Assembly (NCBI GenBank): GCA_037127315.1
Contig: JBBBDQ010000754.1
Coordinates: forward strand, 1,880,001-1,944,000
Source: Ascarosepion bandense
Taxonomy: Eukaryota; Mollusca; Cephalopoda; Sepiida; Sepiidae
Direction of reading: 5' to 3'
Length of the DNA stretch: 64,000 bases
Every line of letters starts with the position of its first letter. Position 1 is the first letter of the stretch. Position numbers and translations under genes: made by a program. Below, piece after piece: positions 52,841 to 63,299 of the stretch. The notes under the pieces were generated by a model. The model was not told the DNA's origin, made no database searches, and saw nothing but the letters and a program-made list of their open reading frames with translations.

Positions 52841-53645
52841 ATGTTTTTTTCATCTCATCCTAAGTAAGGCATTCTACTGCCACTGTTGCGCAGTAGGTTA
52901 CATAGAGGAAAGTGATAAAAAGGGGGATTAGTTATAGGAAATGTCAGGAGGAGGTAATAGACGGATGAGAATAGCAAGGATGGGGTGGAGTAGATGTAAA
53001 AAGAGCTTGAGAGAAAGGATGCGAGTTAGTGAGATAGGAGATGTCTATTGACCTTACATTTAAATTCGTGGAGATTGTAGCTCTCGGGAAAACAAGTATA
53101 TGGAAGGGAATTTCACAGGCGGGTAGTGCGAGAAAAATGATGAGAAAAGGGTTACTTGTTGGAGATGTCAGGAGGAGGGCAATAGACGGATGTGAATACC
53201 ATGGATGGGGGTGGAGTAGATGAAAAAAGAGATTGAGAGAATAGATGCTAGTTAGTGTGATAGGAGATGCCTATTGACCTTATATTTAAATTCCTGGAGA
53301 TTGTAATTGCCGGCGAAGCAAATAAATGGAAGTAAATTCCACAGGCGGGAAGTGCGTGAAAAGAAGCTGTTAAAGTAGTAATTGCGGTTACATTTCATCG
53401 GTTTCACTCTAAAAGGGTGGGACCTAGTTGCTAATCCAGTAGCCCGTGTAAATTCATACCTAGGGATTACCAGTGATCTAATTTCATTGGAGCAGACGCC
53501 GTGAAAGTATTTATAGAAGAGGCACAGGGAAGCCACGTCTAGCAGGTGAGCCAGCGACTGCAGCCGAGCTGCCAAGTCGGTATCGATCAAATTACAGATT
53601 CTCCGTTGGATCTTCTTAAGAACTCCGATGTGAATGAATGTCTAA
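52840..53645 (-). pseudogene. LINE (Jockey/CR1-like) tail with internal tandem duplication
   Basis: The minus frame: LIDTDLAARLQSLAHLLDVA, SLCLFYKYFHGVCSNEIRSL, THPFRV-like, NSFFSRTSRLWNLLPFICF and YNLQEFKYKVNRHLLSH with stop at 53252. A segment covering the ORF end and 3' UTR is duplicated: 'atgtcaggaggag' at 52941 and 53164 (223 bp apart). The 5' break at 53645 is a truncation. This copy keeps the longest intact tail frame (112 codons). Confidence 0.92.
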
Positions 53646-54160
53646 ATATACAGCAGAGTGAAAAGATAATGTTGCACCATTTTTTAAAGTTAATGGTAGA
53701 CACATAAATGTGTAAGAGATATTCTTGAGAATAAAAAACAAGTTATTTATAAAGAGATCTCTCAATTAATTTAATATAATGTTTCCACTTCATGACAGCA
53801 GAAGCGATAAAAACTAAAAATACGCGTAGTGGAAAAGTAAATTATTTTATACATTCATACACATATTATGAATATGCACTTTACTAAACAACATTTTTAT
53901 ATATATATTGCCTCCAAAAGAAAACAACTTTTTAACAGCCAAAAACAGGCTTACTTACAAGCCACAAGCATGTCTAATACAAGTCCTCTGAATATCAACA
54001 TACTGTGTCCCTTGGATTCACACTTACAACAGCCCTGAAGTCGGACGCCCACACCGAATCAATAGCTGCATCTATTTTTCATAACCATTCCACCTACGAC
54101 TGGTGCACATGGGATCGCAGGGAAAAAAATTAATGTATGTCAAAGAAATATAAGAGCCAT
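53646..54160. other. no recognised feature
   Basis: No match seen. Confidence 0.35.
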
Positions 54161-55375
54161 ACTGTTAAAAAGTAGATAGAATATGGCAATTGACATTGCA
54201 TTTAAACTTTTGGAGATTGTTGCTATTGGGTTGTTCAAGAAATGATATGAGAAATATGGTAATCAAGTAGATAAAAATGGCAATTGACTTGGAATTTAAA
54301 CTTTTGGAGATCGCAGCTACTGAGATGTCAAAGAAAATATAAGAGATGGTTGGTAATCAAGTAGATAAAAGATGGTAATTGACGTTGCGTTAAACCTTTT
54401 GAAATTGTAGCTATTGGGATGATAAATGAAAAGATAAGAGATACTTGAGAAGCAAGTAGATAAAAGAAGGCAATTAAAGTTGTATTTATACTTTTAGAGA
54501 TTTTAGCTATTGGGATGTTGAAGAAAAGACTAGAGTTGGTTGGGAATCACGTAGATAAATGAAGGCAATTGACGCTTCATTGAAACATTTGGAGATTGTA
54601 GCTATTGGGATGTTGAAGAAAAGACTAGAGTTGGTTGGTAATCACGTAGATAAAAGAAGGCAATTGACGCTTCATTGAAACATTTGGAGATTGTAGCTCT
54701 TGCGATGTTGAAGAAAAGACTAGAGTTGGTTGGTAATCAAGTAGATAAAAGAAGGCAATTGACGTTGCATTTAAACATTTGGAGATTGTAGGTATTGGGA
54801 TGTTGAAGAAAAGATAAAAGATGGATGGGAATCAAGTAGACAAAGATGGCAATTGACGTTGCATTTAAACATTTGGAGATTGTGCCTATTAGGATGTTGG
54901 TGAAAATATAAGAGATGGTTGGGAGTCAAGTAGATAAAAGAAAGCAATTGACGTTGCATTTAAACTTTTGAAAATTGTAGCTATCAGGGAAGCAGGCATA
55001 ACGAAGGGATCTCCAAAAACAGGATGTGCGAAAAAAGAAACTATTAGAAGGGAAGAGGTGGTTAAATTTAACTATTTTGATGGTAAATAGATTGGACTAC
55101 TATGGCATTTTTTAGGACACGTAAATGCATGCCGTCGTGGAACAAAGGGAAAAAAAAGCTGGTCAGAGTTGTTGCCATGAAAATGCTTGTAAAGAAGACA
55201 AAATGAAGACAATTCACGACTGGGGAAAAAGTGATATAAACCAGGATAAATTATATTTCCGATTCTCTTTTGATTTGTGTCGAGAGCCTCAAGATAAACA
55301 GCAACAGTAGCTGACCTGATATGGCGACAGTATTCATTGCACGGACGAATGGTATATTTATAAATTTGCATTCAA
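54160..55375 (-). pseudogene. LINE (Jockey/CR1-like) tail ending in a tandem array
   Basis: The minus frame from 55371: YKYTIRPCNEYCRHIRS, LDTNQKRIGNIIYPGL, SSFCLLYKHFHGNNSDQL and FPFVPRRHAFTCPKK, then the WNSLP region near 55000-55030. From there the YNLQ..FKCNVN segment is multiplied (54185-55040). The 3' UTR is not visible beyond the array. Confidence 0.85.
54185..55040. repeat. nine tandem 94-95-bp units derived from the LINE tail
   Basis: 'ggcaattgac' or close variants start at 54185, 54279, 54374, 54469, 54564, 54659, 54754, 54848 and 54942. Each unit contains 'tttaaacwtttggagattgt' (complement of the YNLQ..FK coding), 'tattgggatgttgaagaaaa', 'gagttggttggtaatca' and 'gtagataaaagaag'. 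The unit nearest the LINE continues smoothly into normal LINE sequence. Confidence 0.97.
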
Positions 55376-55559
55376 TATATATATAAACTGAATAGTTAGT
55401 TCTGTTACATAACACAATTATGAAGACAATATTCAGAACAAAACTACACTCTATGGTTCATTAAATAATTTGTTTTTTTTATGGTTTATGAAATTTCTGT
55501 GGTTACTTAAAGACGAAATATATTTAGACTGTAAGAATAAGTGTGGTTTTTTGTGAGTG

Positions 55560-56665
55560 AATTACGTTGTAAAGGTTTCAATAACACATAACTTAATACA
55601 TCCAAGGCCTAATTAATAAAACTTTATTCATCAACATAATCTCCTTCTAGGGTGATATACTGATTCCAACGATTCTCTAATAATTCAATCCCTTTTTTTA
55701 GAACGATTTGACTTTGGACAAAAAACGCCTCAGTTTCCGACATCACTTCTTCATTGGAGATATATTTATATCCCTGGAGCATTCGTCTGATAACGGCAAA
55801 AAACTAGTAGTCGCTGGGGTCAAGTCTGGAAAATAGGGTGAGTGCAGAAGCAATTCGAAGTGAATTCATGCAGTTTTGCCATCGTTGGGACCGACTTATG
55901 ATTCGGTGAGCTTTCTTGGTGAAAGATCATTTATTTCTTTTTAATTTATGACCGTCTTTTGGCAATCTCTTTCTTCAAACGCATTAACAATGCTATATGA
56001 TATTCGCTATTGATAGTCTTTCCTTTCTCAAGAAAATACCTAGCGCATCTTAAAATCAGGAGGCCTAAAGCTTGCCTGCTGATGTTTGCGTCTTTGGTCG
56101 CTTCAGATGGATTTCATCTCCTCGTGTTCACTCAATTGACTGTCAATTTGGCTCTGAGAAGATGTGATAGATCTTTGAATCATCTATTGTCACATATTTA
56201 CGCAAACATTTCTATTTGTTGCGTTGAATCGTCGACGCGTAGTTGTTTTTGGTCGACTGTGAGCAAACGGAGCACCCACTTTGAACACTGCTTTCTGATT
56301 AACAAATGTTCATGCAAAATGGCGAATACACTGCCTTCTGAAATGTTCAACTCCTATGCTATCTCACGTAACTTTAATTTCCAAGCAGCCAAAAAGAGTT
56401 TGTGGACATTTTTGTATGTGTTTTCCGGGACAACTGTTGATTTTGTGCGACGAAGTGTTCGGCGTCATTTGTGTCTGTACGGCCGCATTTAATGTCAGTA
56501 TACCACCTCTTAACCGTTGTTTCCAACAGAGCAGAGTCTGAAAAACACTTATCAAGCCATTGCTTTGCTTGAACAATATACTTTCCTGTCAAATAGCAAT
56601 GCCTATTCAACACACGAAATTCAGATTTTTTCATTGTCTTAAGGATTTGCAACTGTGGAATAACT
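55560..56665 (-). pseudogene. mariner-type transposase
   Basis: The minus strand starts MKKSEFRVLNRHCYLTGKYI (a Mos/irritans-like start), AKQWLDKCFSDSALLETTVK, RWYTDIKCGRTDTNDAEH. Broken frames then carry the middle, and the end reads IELLENRWNQYITLEGDYVD. Length about 1.05 kb matches the usual ~345 codons. Frameshifts and in-frame stops make it inactive. The terminal repeats were not located. Confidence 0.9.
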
Positions 56666-56679
56666 GCAATTTTCTAAAC

Positions 56680-56930
56680 ATCTACTGTTAAATATAAGAG
56701 ACAATGAATGTCTCTTATATTTAATCATGATCTTTTCTAAACATCGTATTTTGGCCTTAATTTCAGTTGAAAATAAAGACAAAAATTATCCAACATTTGG
56801 ATAATTTTTTATTAAGTTGGTTCTAAGCTTTAGGCTCACATGAGCCATTTTCAGAGAGGTTACACGGACGTTAACATAAAAACATCCACCATCATAACTG
56901 TAATTTGTAAGTTGATGATCAGATTGGCCT
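56680..56930 (-). repeat. unclassified repeat R3, copy 3
   Basis: Contains the complement of the 9285-9505 blocks: 'gagaggttacacggacgtta', 'tttcagttgaaaataaagac' and 'tgttaaatataagagacaat'. Confidence 0.6.
56688..56724. repeat. perfect 16-bp-stem hairpin
   Basis: TTAAATATAAGAGACA, loop ATGAA, TGTCTCTTATATTTAA. It lies at the end of R3 next to the mariner relic; other R3 copies have only one half. Confidence 0.95.
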
Positions 56931-57085
56931 AAATTTTGTCACGTGCCATTTGAAGGTTAGTACTTTATTTAATTCATATGGTGTTTCTTATTGAGTGATG
57001 TGTTAATAGTATTTCCAGTGTAACTATTTACGAATTTAGATTGATCAGAAATACATTTCTTTAAAGTACAAGTAAATTCAATTCT

Positions 57086-57087
<2 letters not shown>

Positions 57088-57128
<41 letters not shown>

Positions 57129-57154
57129 GTGTGTGTGTGTGTGTGTGTGTGTGT
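57088..57154. repeat. (TA)n(TG)n microsatellite
   Basis: About 37 bp of TA and about 28 bp of TG, at the 3' end of the minus-strand Penelope element. Confidence 0.95.
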
Positions 57155-57559
57155 ATTTGGACAGCAATCTTTCATTTAAACGTGAAAATGTAAATGTAAA
57201 AATGCACGACAAGGACAATTTGGTTAATTTTTTTATTTAATTTTTCCAGTATTTCTACATGTTTCCCTTTTTGCTGGAGAAAAAACGTTCCAAAATCTTC
57301 GATTTTCCAAGTACTTTCAGTCTCTCACAGTTATTTATTTTTTTCCGTTTTTACTGTGATTTTTTTGTTTGTTTTTTTGTTTGTTTGTTTTTTTAAAGAG
57401 AATTCTTTAAAGGTGCTACGTGATATGTGTGAGGGACTTTGTGTGAGTGTCCATTTTTTTCAAAAGAACTTTCAGAACTTCATTTCCGCTTTTAAATAGT
57501 GTCAGGCTGAATGTCGAAGAAAATTGTATGATCTATAGTGCCTCTCTCATATCGAGGTA

Positions 57560-57890
57560 CTTTGATATTGTGATTTAAATAGTATTTTGGTATTTTTAAA
57601 CAGAGATTTTATAGGGGTTCTTGTAAGCTATGGGTTAATAAAAGTTTTTATTTCACTATTATTACTAGATAGGTGGTATGTAAGACGTCTCGTCAAGGAA
57701 GTAATAGTTTGGCCAATATAGATAATTGATTTATGACAAGAAACACAATCTTGTACAGTACATTGAAATTGATACACAATATTAGTCATCACTAGTTTAG
57801 ATTTGATGATGTTATTATTATTAGAAACAACAAGGTTTTCTGTCTTCCATTTTCTATAATATATTATTGTAGATTCCGGGTGATGAACAG
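57560..57890 (-). pseudogene. Penelope GIY-YIG endonuclease
   Basis: The minus frame reads KTENLVVSNNNNIIKSKL, NIVYQFQCTVQDCVSCHK, SIIYIGQTITSLTRRLTYHL and IKTFINP with stop. The IVY and YIG pair and the Arg/His after it match the GIY-YIG active site. The sequence type (YIGQT.TSLTRRL) differs from the copy at 13.8 kb (YIGESGNSFRFRF), so two Penelope lineages are present. Confidence 0.88.
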
Positions 57891-58330
57891 CACAAAATAA
57901 TGAACAACAAAACAGATATGAAGATAGAAAAGTAGGTTATTTTGAACATAATATACAAACTTGAACGCAGGTTAGTAAATCCAGGAATACTATTAGTAAG
58001 AAATAAATATATATAAGTCTTGAAGTGATGTTGTTGGAAATAGTAAATCTGTGTATATTATTATAGCTGAGTGAAGCTGACTTCAGTCTGACTTCTGATG
58101 AGGTAGTCTCTGGGTAACTTCGGTATCTTTCGGTAACTTACGTATCAGTTCCAGTACTCTCCGATAAGCGTAATCTCTACGAATACTCGCTTCCTTCGTC
58201 TCTCTACGGCAAGAGTTTATGTAGGTTCAGTCGAGTTCATTATCATAAACAAAGGGGAGATCCCGCAATCGATATTATAAATTTTACATTTTTTCTGTGA
58301 ATTACGGCAGAAATATGGTGTTTAACGATT
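57890..58330. repeat. repeat R5 and unassigned insertion
   Basis: 57890-58010 matches 39666-39800. 58060-58330 has no match; its regular alternation of 'cttcggtatctttcggtaac' type words suggests a non-coding repeat. Confidence 0.5.
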
Positions 58331-58337
58331 GTTCGTA

Positions 58338-58970
58338 TAGAAAATTCGGTAAACTTTCGTTTTAGGTCCCGTATGCTTTCCCCCTTTCAAATTTATCCAC
58401 AATAGGATTATTTCTGTGCAAATGTATATGCTGAACTCAAATCAACAGTTAGTTATTGAAGAAATTTACCTTTATTGATCTTAACGACCAGAAAAAAATC
58501 GAACTTCATCTCGCATTTTTGTCTCCCGTAACTCTCACGAAGTCATGACTTTGTAGACACAAATTTCAGCCTATTTACTTCCTTTACTGAAATTTTCGCC
58601 TATTTACTTCCTGTAATGAAAGTAATTCGCGTAGAAAACATCGCGTATTACTTTCATTACAGGAAGTAAATAGGCAGAAATTTCAGTAAAGGAAGTAAAT
58701 AGGCCTAAAATAGCCCGAAATTCTTTGTCCTCCGCCGAAAGTCATTCAGCAGTTAATTACAGTTAATGTTAGAGTTACGGGAGACAAAATGAGCGAGATG
58801 CAGTTCAATTTTTTCTGGACGCTCAGATCAATAAATGTAGGTTTCGTCAATAACTAATTGTTGATTTGAGTTTAGCATATACATTTTCACAGAAATAATG
58901 CCATTTTGGATAAATTTGTAGGGGGAAAAGTCTTCGGGACCTAAAATGAAAATTTACCGAAAATTCGTCC
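58338..58970. mobile_element. fold-back element, ~300-bp arms
   Basis: Nearly the whole 630 bp is one inverted repeat. The left arm starts 'agaaaattcggtaaact' and passes 'aggtcccg', 'caacagttagttattga', 'tttgtctcccgtaactct', 'ctatttacttcctttactga'; the right arm returns these in reverse order and ends 'taccgaaaattcgtcc'. Centre 'attcgcgtagaaaacatcgcgtat' forms a ~17-nt tip. No ORF. It is inserted in the Penelope element. Confidence 0.93.
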
Positions 58971-59079
58971 TGTTAATAAGTAATGTGCATCTGGCTGCAA
59001 TAAAATCTGTTGATGTTTTCTTATGTGTTATTTTTATTTCTAGTGCAATGTTTTTTTTTTGTAAGAATATTTTTTTTGT

Positions 59080-59431
59080 CTATCAGTTATGTATTTGGGA
59101 AAATTATTGTTGAGTAATGTTTGTTGTATATGTTTTAGTTCCTTCAAACAACATTCTTTGGTAGATTTAATTTAGCTGTATTCTATTTAAGGGGTTTAGC
59201 AATATTACTATTTTATATCTTTCTAGGCATTGGCTATTAAAATTCAGAAGACAGGAAGTGTTAATGGTGTTTTTTTTTTTTAGAACAGATACGTGACAAA
59301 TTCCTTGGTTTTTAGTTCTATATTGATGTCAAGAAAAGTTAATTTGTTATTTTCCATGAGTTCATAAGTAAATTTCAGGGAGGAGTTATTTCCAAAATTT
59401 AATTTTAGATTTACAGTTTCGTTCAAATTTT
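59080..59431 (-). pseudogene. Penelope reverse transcriptase, C-terminal part
   Basis: The minus frame reads ITKNLNETVNLKLNFGNNSS, LKFTYELMENNKLTFLDINI, ELKTKEFVTYLF then stop, followed by eroded equivalents of the thumb region. LKFTYE....L.FLD is the typical motif E region of Penelope RTs. Confidence 0.85.
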
Positions 59432-59743
59432 TTGTGATACAGTGGATATCGGCTCGGAACAAGAAATCAGCAGAGCCGAGTTCGAATTCCAGTTGAATCC
59501 ATTGTATTCACTTTCGCGCAAATACCCTTGGGAAAGGTATTAATCCGTCTATTCCTTCCAGTTATGGGTTAAATAGCAGGACAGATTGGGTTCTATAGCC
59601 TTGGTCGGCAACCAGTCTACCGCAGAAAGCAATGGCAACCTACTGCGGGATAATCTTCTGCCCAGTCAGTCATGTCTCTTTCGAGACATGATCGCCCAAG
59701 CGTGTATCACGTATGGCACTTTAACTGACTGACCTTGTTTAAA
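59432..59743 (+). mobile_element. SINE family I, full length, near consensus
   Basis: Best preserved copy: 'tgtgatacagtggatatcgg' (A box), 'gagttcgaattccagttg' (B box), body 'cccttgggaaaggtattaat', 'gggttctatagccttgg', tail hairpin 'gtctctttcgagac', end 'cactttaactgactgacc'. It interrupts the Penelope RT where the catalytic YVDD box would be expected. Confidence 0.95.
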
Positions 59744-59990
59744 TCTCCTGATTTTCGGTTGTTTTAAACACTTTGTTTTCCATATGTGACATGTAAAAAT
59801 TCGAGAAAGTAGGACCTAATGTGTTTCTTATACTGACACCGTGAGTTTGTATGTAGATGTTACCATTATGGTCCGAAAATGAAGCTTGTGTGCTGATTTC
59901 TTTAAAATCGATTATGTGAGTAGAAAAGCTAATAGAGTTTCACATATATATATTTAATTACATATTATTTAAGAAGGTGTACTGTATTTA
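59744..59990 (-). pseudogene. Penelope reverse transcriptase, central part
   Basis: The minus frame: DFKEISTQASFSDHNGNIYI, then YIQTHGVSIRNTLGP and TFSNFYMSHMENKVFKT. This is the Penelope motif usually written Q..G..MG(S)PLGP...N..M...E; here the Met-Gly-Ser is Ile-Arg-Asn, so the copy is damaged. Confidence 0.85.
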
Positions 59991-60439
59991 ACTTAATAGT
60001 TAAGCATTTCACCTTCATGGTAAATACTATGCCTTTGGTTTCTCAAGTTCAACTGTTGATGTGTTAGTGATAATTGCCAAAAGCGTTTATAAGAGCTTTG
60101 AATAAGAGATAATTCAGGAGGGCATTCGAAAGGTTCTAGCATATTGTTCTTACTCACAGGTTGAATGGTAAAGTTTTTTTTGCGTGAATTTTTGAGCTGA
60201 TTCTGTTTTTCTATCGAACTGCAAAAATACTTGAATTCGGAAAATCGGAAATAATTTCCAAATGCGCAAAGGATAATAATTCCTCCTGTGTTACCGAGAA
60301 CCATATCATAACAAAAAAGACTAAATCAAAAATCATTTACAATCTCTCATCAGCTTTGAAATAGTTAAGCACCTTTCTTTAAGATAATTAGGATTTTGCT
60401 TCTCTAGGTCAACTACGACTTAGCGACTATTGGTGAATG

Positions 60440-60925
60440 TTTCTACCAAGCTTTTGATAATAATGTGAAAAGTCGAACTGTTGCTTTCGGCACATCTCGA
60501 AGACATTTGAAAGGGACTGTCATGCTGGTTTTCTTGACAAGTTGTGTTCTCAAGGATATGTGATTTTTGGACTAAACTTTCGATGACAGCACGAAAAAAT
60601 CGAGAAATAAAATTGTCTTAAACGACCATTATTCTAGATATTTTTGCATTAATGCTGGTGTCTTCAACGGTCCGTTTCGAGGTTGTTCTTAAGAATGTGA
60701 AAAATCGAACTGTTTCTTTGGACACATCTCGAAAATATTTGACAGGTTTTGGCATGCAGATCTTCTTGACAAGATGTGTACTCAAGGCTATGGTATTTTT
60801 GGACAAACATTTAAATATTTCTTTTCAAATCACGAAATGAAAGTTGCCTTAAACGATCATTATTGTAGACATGTTTGCTTTCATGCTAAAGTCTCTAACG
60901 GGCCGTGTCGAGATTGTTCCTAATG
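60440..60925. repeat. tandem duplication, unit about 231 bp
   Basis: 'aatgtgaaaaatcgaactgt' type sequence at 60462 and 60694; 'cttaaacgaccattattcta' type at 60617 and 60849. About two units, moderately diverged. ORFs on both strands (60618-60806, 60652-60840) come from one unit only. Confidence 0.88.
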
Positions 60926-61400
60926 TTCATAAACAACTTTTCTGATGGCATCGGTTATCAACTCGGTATCTCAGCTGATGACACAAATATTTATCCCTGT
61001 CTAAATAGTAAGTCTGATCTGTTCGATAAAGTAAAAATGGCAACTGATATAAATGAGCTGCAACCGGAACCTAGCTGGGATAAGAAAATGTCTTGTCAAT
61101 TTTTGTGAGTCCAAAACGAAACTGCTGTATTTAATTATGTGAGTTGATTCATTTTGCCTTTCATCAGCATGGTTGATGCTATCCACCATGAGTGTGACAC
61201 ATCACGCCTTCTCTAACATTTCCTACTGATCTGAAAGCGGAAAATATTATATTGCATCATTTGCTATATTTGTCGCTTAGAAAGCTGTTTCACTCTGTCG
61301 TGCTAGACAATTGTTCTCACCAGAATCTTACACATTTATAAGTCAGCCATACACCTATAAGAATATTTTTATGCGTCTCTGCAATGTAACTAGTGATTCC
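60905..61400 (+). pseudogene. LINE (Jockey/CR1-like) reverse transcriptase fragment
   Basis: MSRLFLMFINNFSDGIGYQ, LGISADDTNIYPCLNSKSDL and FDKVKMATDINE. The ADDT box is the RT active site (YADDT with Tyr changed to Ser). Further on come eroded 'tccaaaacgaaactgctgta' (SKTKLL) and, near 61330-61370, LYKSAIHL, equivalent to the YKSTIRPC start of the tails at 3785 and 55371. So this RT probably belongs to the same LINE family as the tails. Confidence 0.82.
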
Positions 61401-61676
61401 TGATGAAATAACAGGACAATTTTCAGTGATATTCTACTTCACCTGGCATTTTAGATTAAGTTACTTTTCCACCGTCGAAACTGATTTCATGTGCCTTTTC
61501 CATAAACGTTCCCAAGATAATTTATCTGATGTGAATTCAATAATTAGTCAGTCAAGTGCCATAGGGGCGATCATTTCTCCAAAAAGACATGATTTACTGG
61601 GCAAAATATTTTCTATCCTGCTATTTACAATAAAGCTGAAGGAAGAAGAGACGGATTGTACTAATAATTGGTAATT

Positions 61677-61727
61677 AGTGGGAGATCAGTTTATTACTTC
61701 ATAACAATAGAAAACCGATCCCCCACT
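61677..61727. repeat. hairpin spacer, array copy 1
   Basis: GTGGGAGATCAGTTT pairs with AAACCGATCCCCCAC around 'attacttcataacaatag'. Same element as at 26495. Confidence 0.85.
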
Positions 61728-61917
61728 TTATACCCAGTAGAAGCTTTATTATGTTTCCAACTATTATCTTCATTCAGTCAGTTAAGTGCCATAATCGATA
61801 CACGCATTGGGCGATCATGTCTCGTAAGATACATGACTGACTTGGCAGATTTTATATCCTCTTATTTAAAGTATAGCTAAAGTGAGAAGAGACGGATTGT
61901 ATTAATAATTGGTAATT

Positions 61918-61968
61918 AGTGGGGGCTCAGTTTATTACTTCATAACAATTGAAAACCGATCTCCCACA
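61918..61968. repeat. hairpin spacer, array copy 2
   Basis: GTGGGGGCTCAGTTT with AAACCGATCTCCCAC; slightly less perfect than copy 1. Confidence 0.85.
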
Positions 61969-62439
61969 TTATCCCCAGTAGAAGCTTTACTTATGTTTCC
62001 AACTATTATCTTCATTCAATCGGTTAAGTGCCATACGTGTTACACGCTTTGTGCGATAATGTTTCGAAAAAGACATGACTGACTGGGCAGAAGATTATCC
62101 TGCAGTAGGTGGCCATTTCTTTCTACGGTAGACTGGTTGCCAGCTAAAGCAATAAAATATAATCTGTCCTATTATTTAACCCATAATTTGAGGGAAGAGA
62201 CGGATTAATACCTTTCCCAAGGGTATTTGTGCGTAAGGGAAAGCAAAGAATTCAACTAGAACTTGAACTCGGGTTCCCGATCTCTCGTTTCCAGTCGATA
62301 TTCCCTGCACCACAACAATTTTCGATAATACTTGGACTTTATTAAATGAAACCCAGTACTAGATTGCACGAAAAGATTTAGTATTTTACAAAATAAATTT
62401 TCAGATATAGGGTAAATTTCTATGTGAACTCATTCTTCT

Positions 62440-63000
62440 CTCACTTGTGGTGATATCGACCGAGGAAAAATGATGGACCGGATGTTTGCACCCTCACAAC
62501 CAAAAAGCAAATGACCAAAAGTCGTCGGTGCGCATCCGAGTTCGCGCAGATGTTCCGGTTGAAAACTAAAAAATTAATTAAATATTACATTTTCAGTTCG
62601 CGAGTCTGGGCGAATTTTATTTATCGGCCAATGGGAAGCCCAGAATCAAATACGGATATGAATTCCCAAATGATCTGCTGCGATCCAAAAAGTCGAAATA
62701 AAAAGCCGATACAGAAAGCATCACCAGACAGACAGACCCAGACTCGAGAGAGACGACTGTTATTAGTAGCCTCATTGACCCAAGTCAAGCAGCTTACTAT
62801 GTTCGCCTCCCTTACTCCTCTTATCTCATCTTTCGCTGTCTCAAAACTACTTACTGACCCAAGGAGCGGATACATCAAATACATTCCTTACTTACAGTGC
62901 TCCCACATTCGTAAGCATCAATTCTCTTTTCAGCATTTTATTGCCATGAACATTTTAATCTCCGTTGGACCTATACATCAAGTAGTACTTTAATTGTAAA
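62440..63000 (+). other. unrecognised 160-codon ORF (62511-62993)
   Basis: An ORF of 160 codons starts MTKSRRCASEFAQMFRLKTK, has a basic middle (SRNKKPIQKASPDRQTQTRE) and ends with a mildly hydrophobic stretch. Local GC content is higher than around. No motif, repeat match or splice signal gives support. A solo LTR is an alternative reading of the segment, but no TG...CA ends with target duplication were found. Confidence 0.2.
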
Positions 63001-63299
63001 AACCTTAACTGATATGTGTATATATAAAATGTTATTTTTCAACTCAATTTGCCTTTCTTGATTTATAATCAGTTTATGGCTTATAGTGGGCTATCTACAA
63101 CGAGGCCAAATTCCATTAACCTGCAGCAATATACTACTACCCTTCACTAGAACGGACTCCCACTATAAACTGGAAAAGAATGGATAACCCACTATATACC
63201 TACTTTGACATTCCAAAATTGCAATATCAACAGTTTTTTTTTATTTTCTAATTCATATTCTTTTATTTCTCTCTTTTCTTAACATTGTTTTTTTTTTCG
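63001..63299. other. no recognised feature
   Basis: A loose inverted pair 'ttatagtgggctat' / 'actcccactataaac' (63079 and 63149) is the only structure noted. Confidence 0.3.

Larger units (their letters stand above)
57088..60310 (-). mobile_element. Penelope-like element, split by several insertions
   Basis: Minus strand, right to left: reverse transcriptase (60310?-59746), SINE I insertion, reverse transcriptase continued (59431-59080), fold-back element (58338-58970), repeat R5 (57890-58330), GIY-YIG endonuclease (57890-57560), non-coding 3' part and (TA)n. The RT-then-GIY-YIG order defines Penelope-like elements. The right boundary is uncertain; an ORF at 59993-60304 (minus) could be its N-terminal part but shows no motif. 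Confidence 0.8.
61543..62328 (-). repeat. tandem SINE family I array with hairpin spacers
   Basis: Three minus-strand SINE tails (from about 61543, 61776, 62019); only the last goes on to a full body and head (B box 'gagttcaagttctagttg', A box near 62300). The first two end after about 60 bp and continue as 'gagacggattgtattaataattggt', hairpin spacer, 'gtttccaactattatcttca'. 'ggtaattagtggg' at 61670 and 61911 gives a 241-bp period. Confidence 0.88.

Noticed and set aside
54185..55040. CRISPR-like regular array
   Set aside because: Units are contiguous 94-95-bp copies without distinct spacers and derive from a LINE tail; the genome is eukaryotic.
56010..56492. 160-codon plus-strand ORF
   Set aside because: It is the antisense of the mariner transposase encoded on the minus strand over the same bases.
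62440..63000. Solo LTR
   Set aside because: No TG...CA ends, no flanking duplication and no second copy in the window were found.
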